A stretch of DNA of 6,235 bases from Bacillota bacterium (lineage in GTDB: Bacteria; Bacillota; Clostridia; Lachnospirales; Lachnospiraceae): positions 1 through 6,235 of the forward strand of contig JAEZHX010000210.1 of assembly GCA_023436765.1 (NCBI GenBank), read 5' to 3'. This document shows positions 1 to 6,108 of this stretch, in pieces. Each line of letters starts with the position of its first letter. Position 1 is the first letter of the stretch. The notes below the pieces were generated by a model, which made no database searches, had not been told where the DNA came from, and saw only the letters and a list, made by a program, of their open reading frames with translations. A program made the position numbers and the translations under genes.

Positions 1-650
1 GTGTCCTGGAAGGTGCTAAGGCCGGATCGATCCTAATTGATATGAGCTCTATTGCTCCTTTGGTTTCTCAGGAAATTGAAAAGAAATGTGCAGAAAAAGG
101 AATCAAAATGTTGGATGCGCCTGTTTCCGGCGGAGAGCCTAAGGCGATTGACGGAACTTTGTCCATTATGGTTGGTGGTGATGAAGCTGTCTTTAACGAG
201 GTTTATGACATACTGAAGTCCATGGGCAGCAGCGCCGTACTGTGTGGAAGTATTGGAGCTGGAAACACAACCAAGCTTGCTAACCAGATCATCGTTGCAC
301 TAAACATCGCAGCTGTTTCTGAGGCTTTTACCTTAAGTACGATGGCAAATGTAGATCCCTTAAAGGTGTTTGACGCTATTAAGGGTGGATTGGCAGGTTC
401 CACTGTTATGAACGCTAAGGTACCTATGATTACTGATGGGAACTTTAAGCCTGGATTTAAGATTGACCTTCATATCAAAGATTTAAATAACGCTTTGGAA
501 ACCGGCCATAGTGTGGGAGCACCACTCCCGCTTACCGCTACAGTGATGGAAATGCTGCAAAACCTCCATGCCAGCGGTTGCGGACAGGAAGACCACAGTG
601 CAATTGCAAAATTCTATGAGAAGCTTGCCGGAATTGAAATAAGAAAGTAG
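1..650 (+). CDS. garR: 2-hydroxy-3-oxopropionate (tartronate semialdehyde) reductase, 5'-truncated by window edge
   Basis: The enzyme reduces tartronate semialdehyde to D-glycerate with NAD(P)H in the cytoplasm, within glyoxylate, glucarate and galactarate catabolism. The frame is already open at base 3 (residues VLEGAKAGSILIDMSS), so the ATG at 42 is internal and not the start. 215 residues are visible; the family is about 295, so roughly the first 80, including the Rossmann GxGxxG, lie off the window. Visible signatures of the beta-hydroxyacid dehydrogenase family are DAPVSGGEPKAIDGTLS (bases 114-164), GNTTKLANQ with the catalytic Lys at 273-275, GGLAGSTV, and the C-terminal DLHIKDL. Similarity to E. 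coli GarR, judged from memory, runs over the whole visible part, including the end HSAIAKFYEKLA. The SDR gene follows after 25 bases, so they are probably co-transcribed. L-threonate dehydrogenase or 3-hydroxyisobutyrate dehydrogenase are less likely alternatives. Confidence 0.93.
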   Translation, partial: VLEGAKAGSILIDMSSIAPLVSQEIEKKCAEKGIKMLDAPVSGGEPKAIDGTLSIMVGGDEAVFNEVYDILKSMGSSAVLCGSIGAGNTTKLANQIIVALNIAAVSEAFTLSTMANVDPLKVFDAIKGGLAGSTVMNAKVPMITDGNFKPGFKIDLHIKDLNNALETGHSVGAPLPLTATVMEMLQNLHASGCGQEDHSAIAKFYEKLAGIEIRK

Positions 651-675
651 TTTCCGGCATATTAGGAGGATATAA

Positions 676-1485
676 ATGAGTATTAATTCATACTTAGAGA
701 ATATGTTTTCTCTTAAGGGCAAGACTGTAATGTTCACCGGTGCCGGCGGAGGTATAGGAAGTGAAGTTGCCATGGGTATGGCGAAAGCAGGTGCTCATGT
801 TGCATTATGTGATATTAATGCCGAGCAGCTGGCTATCATCCAAAAGAAAATTGAGGATGAAGGTGGAGCAGCGTCAAGCTTTGTGCTGGATGTTACCGAG
901 TTGGATAATATTCAAAAATGTGTTGATGCAGTTGCTGATATTAATGGCACGATTGATGTTTTAGTTAATTGCGCGGGCATTAATAAACGAGAAGGCTTGG
1001 CGGATGTTGTTGAAGCTACCTACGATAGGATTATGAATATTAACCTGAAAGGTGTATTTTTCCTTTCTCAGGCAGTTGCTCATTATATGAAAAAGCAGAA
1101 TTCAGGTAGTATCATAAATATTGGTTCACACAATACAGGATGGATTTTAGGCGGATGCTCCGTTTATGGAGCTACAAAATCTGCTATTGTATCACTGACA
1201 AAATCAATGTCCGTTGAGTGGGCAAAATATAATATACGTGCTAACTGTGTAAGTCCCGGTCATATCAAAACACCGCTGACGACCGTGACCTGGGAGCATC
1301 CTGAAAGATCCAAGTACTTACTTGATCGTATAGCGATGAACAGACCAGGATACCCGGAAGACATTACTGGAGTTTGCTTACTTTTGGCATCCGATGCTTC
1401 TTCCTATATTACAGGATGTGAATATCGTGTCGATGGCGGCTGCATGAGTGGTGGACAACCTTGGCCTTATGACACTGCCTTCTAA
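676..1485 (+). CDS. Short-chain dehydrogenase/reductase (classical SDR), sugar-acid or polyol type
   Basis: This is a 269-residue cytoplasmic NAD(P)(H)-dependent oxidoreductase of normal length for classical SDRs. Visible are the cofactor glycine motif TGAGGGIG (residues 21-28), Asp46 at the end of the second strand, which favours NAD(H) over NADP(H), and NCAG (98-101) in place of the usual NNAG. The catalytic tetrad is intact: Asn123 in NINLKG, Ser151, Tyr164 and Lys168 in YGATK. SPGHIKTP (193-200) and DGG (253-255) are also present. The overall look is that of gluconate 5-dehydrogenase or 2-deoxygluconate 3-dehydrogenase relatives, but the substrate cannot be assigned. The ATG at 676 is chosen because AGGAGG lies at 664-669; the in-frame ATG at 703 has no such site. 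It follows garR by 25 bases, suggesting a step feeding the same sugar-acid or glycerate pathway. Confidence 0.93.
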   Translation: MSINSYLENMFSLKGKTVMFTGAGGGIGSEVAMGMAKAGAHVALCDINAEQLAIIQKKIEDEGGAASSFVLDVTELDNIQKCVDAVADINGTIDVLVNCAGINKREGLADVVEATYDRIMNINLKGVFFLSQAVAHYMKKQNSGSIINIGSHNTGWILGGCSVYGATKSAIVSLTKSMSVEWAKYNIRANCVSPGHIKTPLTTVTWEHPERSKYLLDRIAMNRPGYPEDITGVCLLLASDASSYITGCEYRVDGGCMSGGQPWPYDTAF

Positions 1486-1566
1486 ATTTTACATATACAA
1501 AATAGCATAATAGCCGATTTGCATCCCCAGCAGAAGGATTTTGTTTAAAAAGTATGAAAGCGAGAG

Positions 1567-1593
1567 AGGTATCGTATACTAATTACGATACCT
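1567..1593 (+). terminator. Perfect 10-bp inverted repeat after the garR-SDR genes, possible weak intrinsic terminator
   Basis: AGGTATCGTA (1567-1576) pairs perfectly with TACGATACCT (1584-1593) around a 7-base loop. The following bases TATTTCGTTG form only a poor T-tract, so termination would be inefficient. It lies 82 bases past the SDR stop and upstream of the regulator promoter, the right place for the operon end. A protein-binding operator is the alternative. Confidence 0.45.
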
Positions 1594-1631
1594 TATTTCG
1601 TTGCGATTATATCCATAGGAAAATATTACAA

Positions 1632-1660
1632 TTGACAAATTTTAAACAATCATGTAACAT
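1632..1660 (+). promoter_or_regulatory. Promoter of the GntR-family regulator gene
   Basis: A perfect -35 TTGACA (1632-1637) is followed by a 17-base spacer and -10 TAACAT (1655-1660), which differs from TATAAT at two positions. Transcription would begin near 1667, leaving a leader of about 80 bases before the ATG at 1747. This is the clearest vegetative sigma-factor promoter in the window. Confidence 0.75.
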
Positions 1661-1663
1661 TAG

Positions 1664-1674
1664 TTGTAATACAA
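1664..1674. promoter_or_regulatory. Predicted FadR-type GntR operator at the regulator's own transcription start
   Basis: TTGTAATACAA is an 11-base palindrome (TTGTA-A-TACAA) that satisfies every fixed position of the FadR-subfamily consensus TNGTNNNACNA. It starts four bases after the -10 and covers the predicted +1, a position where binding would block transcription. The adjacent gene encodes a FadR-subfamily protein, so autoregulation is the natural inference. Confidence 0.6.
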
Positions 1675-1710
1675 GTTTACAAGAAAACCAAGCTAACTAA
1701 AATCATTACT

Positions 1711-1725
1711 TGATAATCATTATTT
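1711..1725. promoter_or_regulatory. Fur/PerR-like 7-1-7 sequence in the regulator leader
   Basis: TGATAATCATTATTT matches the 7-1-7 Fur box TGATAATNATTATCA at 12 of 14 fixed positions. It also carries the second copy of a direct repeat AATCATTA (1701-1708 and 1715-1722). It lies between the predicted transcription start and the ribosome binding site. In such AT-rich DNA a chance match is quite possible. Confidence 0.2.
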
Positions 1726-1746
1726 AGATGAAAAAGGAGTTTTTAT

Positions 1747-2427
1747 ATGCAAATTCATCCTATAAAAAAAGTGAATATAAGTGATCAGGTATATGATCAG
1801 TTAAAAGAGCAATTAATCAACGGCGTTTGGAAACAGGGGGATAAAATTCCGTCAGAGAATGAGCTTGTAGCATTATTTAATGTCAGCCGTGTAACAGTAA
1901 GACATGCACTTTCAAAACTTATTACTTTGGGATTATTAGAAACGAAATTGGGTGAAGGTACATATGTAAAAGAAGTTAATCCGGGTGTTTATATGAAAGA
2001 GATGATTCCTTATATTATTCTGAACAAGGAATCCATTCGTGAGGTATTAGAATTCCGTTTAGTAATTGAGACGGAAACTGCCGGAATAGCAGCAGAGAGG
2101 ATTACCGACGCAGATATCCTTCGCCTTGAGAAATGCTTAGAGAGAATGATTAATTTCAAAGATGTACTGGATAAATATGTATATGAAGATCTGCATTTCC
2201 ATATGATCGTTGCGAAAAGCACTAAGAACTCCTTGATCATACAAGTAAATAATATCGTAAGAGAGATCATTCGTGGAACGATTAAGAATGTTACTGAAGA
2301 GATCGGCTCTGAGGTTGGATTAAAATATCATAAGCTATTAATAGAAGCATTTAAACAGAGGGATGCTGAAATGGCAAAAAAAATGATGCGTGAACATCTT
2401 CAGCAAACTGTTGAAAGGTATAATTAA
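1747..2427 (+). CDS. GntR-family transcriptional regulator, FadR subfamily (FCD domain)
   Basis: This 226-residue protein has the usual FadR-subfamily size. The N-terminal winged helix-turn-helix (about residues 8-75) contains PSENELVALFNVSRVTVRHA followed by the wing LGEGTYV. The C-terminal all-helical FCD effector domain (about 95-222) keeps the candidate metal ligands Asp148, His152, His195 and His217. Members with this D/H/H/H set usually bind small carboxylates or hydroxyacids through a divalent metal. The start is set by AAGGAGT at 1734-1740, seven bases after GGAG. It sits between the garR-SDR genes and the convergent glycerate kinase and has its own promoter and a matching operator. 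The inferred role is local, ligand-relieved repression of the hydroxyacid genes; the effector is unknown. Confidence 0.92.
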   Translation: MQIHPIKKVNISDQVYDQLKEQLINGVWKQGDKIPSENELVALFNVSRVTVRHALSKLITLGLLETKLGEGTYVKEVNPGVYMKEMIPYIILNKESIREVLEFRLVIETETAGIAAERITDADILRLEKCLERMINFKDVLDKYVYEDLHFHMIVAKSTKNSLIIQVNNIVREIIRGTIKNVTEEIGSEVGLKYHKLLIEAFKQRDAEMAKKMMREHLQQTVERYN

Positions 2428-2443
2428 TGATACTCCAGAATAG

Positions 2444-2483
2444 AAAAGGAGTCTGACGCCGATACCGGTGCCTGACTCCTTTT
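2444..2483. terminator. Bidirectional intrinsic terminator between convergent genes
   Basis: AAAAGGAGTC (2444-2453) pairs perfectly with GACTCCTTTT (2474-2483). After a small internal loop, an inner stem CGCCG (2457-2461) pairs with CGGTG (2466-2470, one G-T wobble) around an ATAC tetraloop. The flanking A-run and T-run give a U-tract on either strand, so it can end both the regulator transcript (stop at 2427) and the kinase transcript (stop codon 2496-2498). Confidence 0.88.
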
Positions 2484-2495
2484 TGTCAGCTTGTA

Positions 2496-3728
2496 TTATC
2501 TCTTAATTAACAAAACAGATACATCATTTACATTTGTTCCTGTAGGACCCGTAATAATAAGACCATCGCAGGACTTTAGACCGTGATATGCATTATTCTC
2601 TTCAAGGACCTGGAATACATCTATACCTTTATCAGTAAGAACCTTCACAGTGTTCCCATCCACATAGCCTCCGGCAGCATCGGTTGGACCATCCGTACCA
2701 TCAGAACCAATGGAAAAGACTGCTGTACTTTCTAAACCTGCGATGCCTATTGCAGATCCCAACGCTAATTCTTGATTTCGGCCTCCTAAACCATTCCCTT
2801 TAAGATGAACTACAGTTTCGCCGCCTACGATGAATGCAAGTGATTTATCAGTATTACGATAATATCTGGCGATAGAACTGAGGAAACTTCCGGCCTCTCT
2901 TGCCTCACAATTTAAACTGGCTGTAAGCGTCATTGGCTCATACCCGAGTTCCCTGCATTTTTTCTCTGCAGCAACACAAAGTTGAGTGACACTACCTGTT
3001 ACTTTGGTGGTCACATTTGTAAGAGTGCTTGGCGTTTCAGTATTCAAGAGTTCTTCTATTTCTTTTGTAACTGTGATCTTATACTTTTTCACGATATCCC
3101 ATGCTTGCTGACAGGTAGAGCTATCCGGATATGCAGGTCCGGAAGCAATCATATCAAGTGGGTCTCCTATGATGTCAGATAAAACCACAGAGAAGACCTT
3201 AGCCGGTTCACAAAGCTTAGCAAATTTACCGCCCTTAACTGCAGATAATCGTTTGCGAATGGTATTCATTTCGACAATGTCAGCTCCGCTTGCCAGGAGT
3301 TGTTTTGTAAGTTGCTCTAGCATGTCCTCAGGAATTAAGGGCTTTTCAAACAGTGCAGAACCACCTCCGGATATTAAAAACAGTACATTATCATTCGAAG
3401 AGAGTCCTGTAACTAATTGAATGGCCTGCGCTGTCGCTGCAAAAGAGTTGTTGTCCGGAACCGGATGTCCCGCTTCAAATATACGAATATGAGGTAACTC
3501 CCCCATAGAGTGATCATATTTGGTAATAACTATTCCCTCATTGATTTGTTCTCCAAGTAAATCAGAAGCAGCCTTTGCCATAGACCAAGCAGCCTTTCCG
3601 ATTGAAATTAAGATTAGCTTACCACCGGAGAAATCAACATTCTCTAGGGCTTTTTTGACCGCCGTATCAGGCAATGCTGCCTTAATTGTTGAATCAATAA
3701 TCATTTGTGCATCATTTCTAAGACTCAA
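2496..3728 (-). CDS. gckA: Glycerate 2-kinase, MOFRL (GckA/TtuD) family
   Basis: The enzyme phosphorylates D-glycerate with ATP to 2-phospho-D-glycerate in the cytoplasm, the step after GarR. At 410 residues it is of family length. The N-terminal DUF4147 domain (about 5-225) shows SIGKAAWSM (42-50), AGHPVPD (86-92), ISGGGSAL (119-126), NTIRKRLSAVKGG (155-167) and SDIIGDPLDMIASGP (184-198). The C-terminal MOFRL domain (about 295-405) shows GGETVV (302-307), GRNQE (316-320), SDGTDGPTDAAGG (342-354) and TGPTGTNVND (393-402). Translation probably starts at TTG (3728-3726): AAGGAGG lies seven bases upstream, whereas the first ATG is eight codons further in. It faces the regulator and has its own probable promoter. 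It is unrelated in fold to E. coli GarK. Hydroxypyruvate reductase, a frequent database label for this family, is probably a misannotation here. Confidence 0.93.
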   Translation of the reverse strand: MSLRNDAQMIIDSTIKAALPDTAVKKALENVDFSGGKLILISIGKAAWSMAKAASDLLGEQINEGIVITKYDHSMGELPHIRIFEAGHPVPDNNSFAATAQAIQLVTGLSSNDNVLFLISGGGSALFEKPLIPEDMLEQLTKQLLASGADIVEMNTIRKRLSAVKGGKFAKLCEPAKVFSVVLSDIIGDPLDMIASGPAYPDSSTCQQAWDIVKKYKITVTKEIEELLNTETPSTLTNVTTKVTGSVTQLCVAAEKKCRELGYEPMTLTASLNCEAREAGSFLSSIARYYRNTDKSLAFIVGGETVVHLKGNGLGGRNQELALGSAIGIAGLESTAVFSIGSDGTDGPTDAAGGYVDGNTVKVLTDKGIDVFQVLEENNAYHGLKSCDGLIITGPTGTNVNDVSVLLIKR

Positions 3729-3735
3729 TATAAAT

Positions 3736-3742
3736 CCTCCTT
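3736..3742 (-). promoter_or_regulatory. Ribosome binding site that fixes the TTG start of the glycerate kinase
   Basis: On the minus strand AAGGAGG ends seven bases before TTG at 3728. No ATG lies in frame at a workable distance, so this site is the main reason for calling the non-ATG start. Confidence 0.8.
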
Positions 3743-3820
3743 ATCAGTTATGAGCATTCATTTCTTTTTGATGATTTTACTGCATTTGTGTTAATAAAAT
3801 ACTGTAAATATATAAGTAAT

Positions 3821-3849
3821 ATTATAGAGTATTTATAGTAAAAATACAA
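3821..3849 (-). promoter_or_regulatory. Probable promoter of the glycerate kinase gene
   Basis: Read on the minus strand, TTGTAT (3849-3844) and a perfect TATAAT (3826-3821) are separated by 17 bases. The -35 keeps only TTG of the consensus. No FadR-type TNGTNNNACNA site was found by eye between this promoter and the gene. Confidence 0.45.
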
Positions 3850-3981
3850 TGAAAATCAGCGCCAGAATGCATTTTATTCCGCTATTATATCGGATTATGG
3901 AATGTGTGGAATTGACATAAAAATGATTAGCACCGTGTGTATGTAATTGAGTCAAAGTTATACAAATCGTGGAAAAAATTG

Positions 3982-3988
3982 AAGGAGG
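3982..3988 (+). promoter_or_regulatory. Strong ribosome binding site of the 27-codon small ORF
   Basis: AAGGAGG stands five bases before the ATG at 3994. The same TTGAAGGAGGT core recurs at the ribosome binding site of the next gene (4074-4084), suggesting a duplicated translation start region or a purposeful leader. Confidence 0.6.
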
Positions 3989-3993
3989 TTTTT

Positions 3994-4077
3994 ATGAATC
4001 AAAACTATATTGCAAAAGGAATTCAATTATGTAATAATGGTAATAGGAATTATTATCAAAATGTGAGAAATTTTTGA
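3994..4077 (+). CDS. 27-residue Asn-rich small ORF (possible leader peptide)
   Basis: The frame runs from ATG 3994 to TGA 4075-4077 and encodes 27 residues, of which eight are Asn and three are Tyr. It has no hydrophobic segment and no signal peptide. I recognise no family. Support comes from the textbook AAGGAGG five bases upstream and the arrangement at its end: the stop codon TGA touches the AAGGAGG of the dihydrofolate-reductase-like gene, an architecture typical of translational coupling or a leader peptide. No transcription attenuator hairpin is evident. It could also be a degraded remnant of a longer gene start. Whether it is translated is not shown by the sequence. Confidence 0.4.
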   Translation: MNQNYIAKGIQLCNNGNRNYYQNVRNF

Positions 4078-4083
4078 AGGAGG
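4077..4083 (+). promoter_or_regulatory. Ribosome binding site deciding the start of the RibD-C-like gene
   Basis: AAGGAGG lies 11 bases before ATG 4095, slightly far but usable. A TTG in the same frame at 4074 directly precedes this site and cannot use it, and nothing upstream replaces it, so the ATG is the start. Confidence 0.7.
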
Positions 4084-4094
4084 TAATCGATACA

Positions 4095-4658
4095 ATGAAT
4101 AATAAAAATAGAAGAATAGTTCTGGATCTGGCTGTTTCTCTTGATGGGTTTATCGAGGGTATGAATGGAGAAATTGACTGGTGTATTATGGACGAAGATA
4201 TGGATTTCATTAAGTTTTTAAACAGTGTTGATACAATCCTATATGGCAGGAAATCCTATGAAATATGGAGAAAATACGTTCCAGAGGGTGAAATCTCAGA
4301 TACGGACAAAGAAATGGAGGAAATGATTCATAGAATGAAAAAGTATATATTTTCTAAAACGCTGACCACGATTGATCATGACGTAACTATAATCAATGAC
4401 AATATTGCGGAAGAAATAAGTAAATTAAAAGAAGAATCGGGCAAGGATATTTGGTTATTTGGAGGAGCCAATCTTATAACAACATTTATGAACCTGGGAC
4501 TTATTGATGAGTATAGACTTTCGGTTCATCCTGTCATCTTGGGAACAGGGAAACCTTTATTTGTTGACATAAAGCAAAGACAAGAGCTCAAATTGGTTGA
4601 CACCAGAAGATTCTCTTCAGGTGTTGTGCAGCTGTGCTATCATCCTATTAGGAAATAG
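4095..4658 (+). CDS. Dihydrofolate reductase-fold protein (RibD C-terminal domain family, YyaP/YwjB-like)
   Basis: This 187-residue stand-alone RibD-C domain protein is expected to bind NAD(P)H. True folate or riboflavin reductase activity has not been established for most family members of this type. Visible are the N-terminal strand and SLDGFI (15-20), GRKSYE (51-56), FSKTL (86-90), the cofactor-loop type LFGGANL (121-127) and HPVILGTGKPLF (145-156), all in normal family order. The protein has the usual size, with no deaminase domain, so it is not riboflavin biosynthesis RibD. The substrate is unknown. It is the first of three same-strand genes; the AHSA1-type gene starts 21 bases after its stop, so they are probably co-transcribed. 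The coding frame is intact. Confidence 0.9.
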   Translation: MNNKNRRIVLDLAVSLDGFIEGMNGEIDWCIMDEDMDFIKFLNSVDTILYGRKSYEIWRKYVPEGEISDTDKEMEEMIHRMKKYIFSKTLTTIDHDVTIINDNIAEEISKLKEESGKDIWLFGGANLITTFMNLGLIDEYRLSVHPVILGTGKPLFVDIKQRQELKLVDTRRFSSGVVQLCYHPIRK

Positions 4659-4679
4659 GATTAGAAAGGGGAGAACCTT

Positions 4680-5120
4680 ATGAGTAATAAAGCAGCATCA
4701 ATGAATCATCATCATCGGATTACAGTAGAGACCGTGGTAAATAAGCCAATGAACAAAATCTGGGACAAATGGACTTTACCCGAGCACATTATGAAATGGA
4801 ACAATGCATCTGACGACTGGTATACACCGGCTGCTGAAAATGACTTAAGAGCGGGTGGAACCTTCACCTATAAGATGTCAGCAAAGGATGGCAGCTTTGG
4901 CTTTGATTTTGGCGGCATTTATGACGAAGTGATTTTGAATAGAAGTATTGCCTATACGCTTGGTGATGGCAGAAAAGTAGAAATCGAATTTATAGAAGAA
5001 GCGGAGGGTGTGAAGATTATTGAGACGTTTGAAGCCGAGGACTCCCATTCTCCGGAAATGCAAAAAAGCGGATGGCAGTCGATCCTTGACAACTTTAAAC
5101 GCTATGCGGAAAACGATTAA
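4680..5120 (+). CDS. SRPBCC/AHSA1-family protein (polyketide cyclase-like ligand-binding fold)
   Basis: This 146-residue protein covers the whole AHSA1-type START-like domain, a helix-grip fold with a deep hydrophobic pocket. Characteristic features are WTLPEHIMKW (31-40), the segment from DDWYTPAAENDLRAGG (45-60) to GSFGFDFGGIYD (71-82), and the C-terminal helix GWQSILDNFKRY (131-142). The ligand and reaction are unknown; the family name comes from the Hsp90 co-chaperone Aha1, but bacterial members of this length are not shown to act with Hsp90. The start at 4680 is backed by AAAGGGGAG (4665-4673) six bases upstream; the ATG seven codons later lacks one. It follows the RibD-C-like gene by 21 bases and precedes the VOC gene by 63. 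Confidence 0.9.
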   Translation: MSNKAASMNHHHRITVETVVNKPMNKIWDKWTLPEHIMKWNNASDDWYTPAAENDLRAGGTFTYKMSAKDGSFGFDFGGIYDEVILNRSIAYTLGDGRKVEIEFIEEAEGVKIIETFEAEDSHSPEMQKSGWQSILDNFKRYAEND

Positions 5121-5183
5121 ACTTTACATAAAAAAGTATAACATTTAGTCTTTCAAGAAACGAACCTCAGTAAGGAGGGCAAA

Positions 5184-6071
5184 ATGATGCAGAAAATAGT
5201 TCCACATTTATGGTTCGAACATGAGGCATTAGTAGCAGCACAATGGTATGTAAGCTTATTTGAAAACTCGAATATATTGAATGTAATTACGATTCCGGAT
5301 ACACCCTCTGGCGATGCTGAATTAGTTGATTTTCAGCTGGCTGATATAAAATTTTCTGCTATGAGCGCAGGTCCATATTTTAGACTCAATCAATCCATTT
5401 CGTTAATGGTTGCCTGCAGTACGGTAGAAGAGGTTGATCGATTATATAAGAGCTTCTCCGCCGGTGGAACAGAGCTTATGCCTTTAGGAGAGTATCCTTT
5501 CAGTAAGCAGTATGCCTGGATACAGGACAAGTATGGGTTAAGCTGGCAGCTGATGCACACGGATGCGACGGAAGGAGTTCAAAGAATAAGGCCATCCTTA
5601 TTATTCAGTGACAATGTATGCGGCAGAGCCGAGGAAGCGATTAACTTTTATACATCTGTTTTTCAGGATAGTAAGAAGGGGTTTGTGAGTCATTATAAGG
5701 CCGGGGAAGCGATGGATCCGCGGGCTAACATAAACTATGGAGAAGTGGAGCTGCTGGGAAGTCAACTCATAGCGATGGATCATGCACTTGGCGGAGATTC
5801 TACCTTTAATGAAGCCTTATCCTTTATAGTTCAGTGTGAAAACCAGGACGAGATCGATTACTATTGGGATAAATTATCCTATGTTCCCGAAGCAGAGGAA
5901 TGTGGATGGCTCAAAGATAAATACGGATTATCCTGGCAGATTGAACCTACTCGAATAAAGGATGTCTTAATCCACGGAACGAAGGAAGAAGTTAGGCGGG
6001 TCACCGAGGCACTCTTGAAAATGAAAAAAATTAATTTAGCTGCTCTTGCTAAAGCCCGAAAAGGCGAATAA
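5184..6071 (+). CDS. Two-domain PhnB-like VOC (glyoxalase/3-demethylubiquinone methyltransferase-like) protein
   Basis: The 295 residues comprise two PhnB-type vicinal-oxygen-chelate domains (about 4-126 and 134-254) and a charged helical tail (about 255-295). Each domain opens with the family's start (PHLWFEHEALVAAQWYVSLF at 7-26; RPSLLFSDNV with a later INFYTSVF at 136-160) and closes with DKYGLSWQ (115-122 and 245-252), showing internal duplication. The 3-demethylubiquinone methyltransferase label often attached to this family is an inherited domain name, and a clostridium would not make ubiquinone. The real role is unknown, perhaps binding or detoxifying a small electrophile. AAGGAGG (5172-5178) precedes two adjacent ATGs at 5184 and 5187; either could be used. 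It is probably the last gene of the three-gene group. Confidence 0.9.
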   Translation: MMQKIVPHLWFEHEALVAAQWYVSLFENSNILNVITIPDTPSGDAELVDFQLADIKFSAMSAGPYFRLNQSISLMVACSTVEEVDRLYKSFSAGGTELMPLGEYPFSKQYAWIQDKYGLSWQLMHTDATEGVQRIRPSLLFSDNVCGRAEEAINFYTSVFQDSKKGFVSHYKAGEAMDPRANINYGEVELLGSQLIAMDHALGGDSTFNEALSFIVQCENQDEIDYYWDKLSYVPEAEECGWLKDKYGLSWQIEPTRIKDVLIHGTKEEVRRVTEALLKMKKINLAALAKARKGE

Positions 6072-6086
6072 CATCAGAATTCGCTT
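6062..6086 (+). other. Hairpin overlapping the VOC stop codon
   Basis: AGGCGAAT (6062-6069) pairs with ATTCGCTT (6079-6086), with one G-T wobble, around a 9-base loop. No real T-tract follows, so it may be an mRNA 3' structure rather than a terminator. Confidence 0.25.
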
Positions 6087-6108
6087 ATACTGAAATGGCT
6101 TTAGCATT

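Noticed and set aside
42..44. ATG at 42 as the garR start codon
   Set aside because: The frame is open to the window edge, and the 13 residues before it are conserved in GarR; the enzyme would otherwise lack its whole cofactor-binding domain.
2982..3753. Several plus-strand open frames within the kinase gene
   Set aside because: They lie antisense to a fully conserved coding sequence, have no ribosome binding sites and resemble no protein.
3912..3945. TTGACA at 3912-3917 as the -35 of a promoter for the three-gene cassette
   Set aside because: The nearest -10-like sequence (TATGTA, 3940-3945) is 22 bases away, and at 17 bases only GTGTGT is found. The spacing is too long for an ordinary promoter, although an activator of MerR type could tolerate a somewhat long spacer.
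3955..3965. AAGTTATACAA as a second FadR-type operator
   Set aside because: It misses the first fixed T of TNGTNNNACNA, is not palindromic at the ends, and sits upstream of the unrelated cassette on the far side of the kinase promoter.
4074..4094. TTG at 4074 as the start of the RibD-C-like gene
   Set aside because: It overlaps the gene's own AAGGAGG and has no ribosome binding site upstream; ATG 4095 uses that site and gives the normal family N-terminus.
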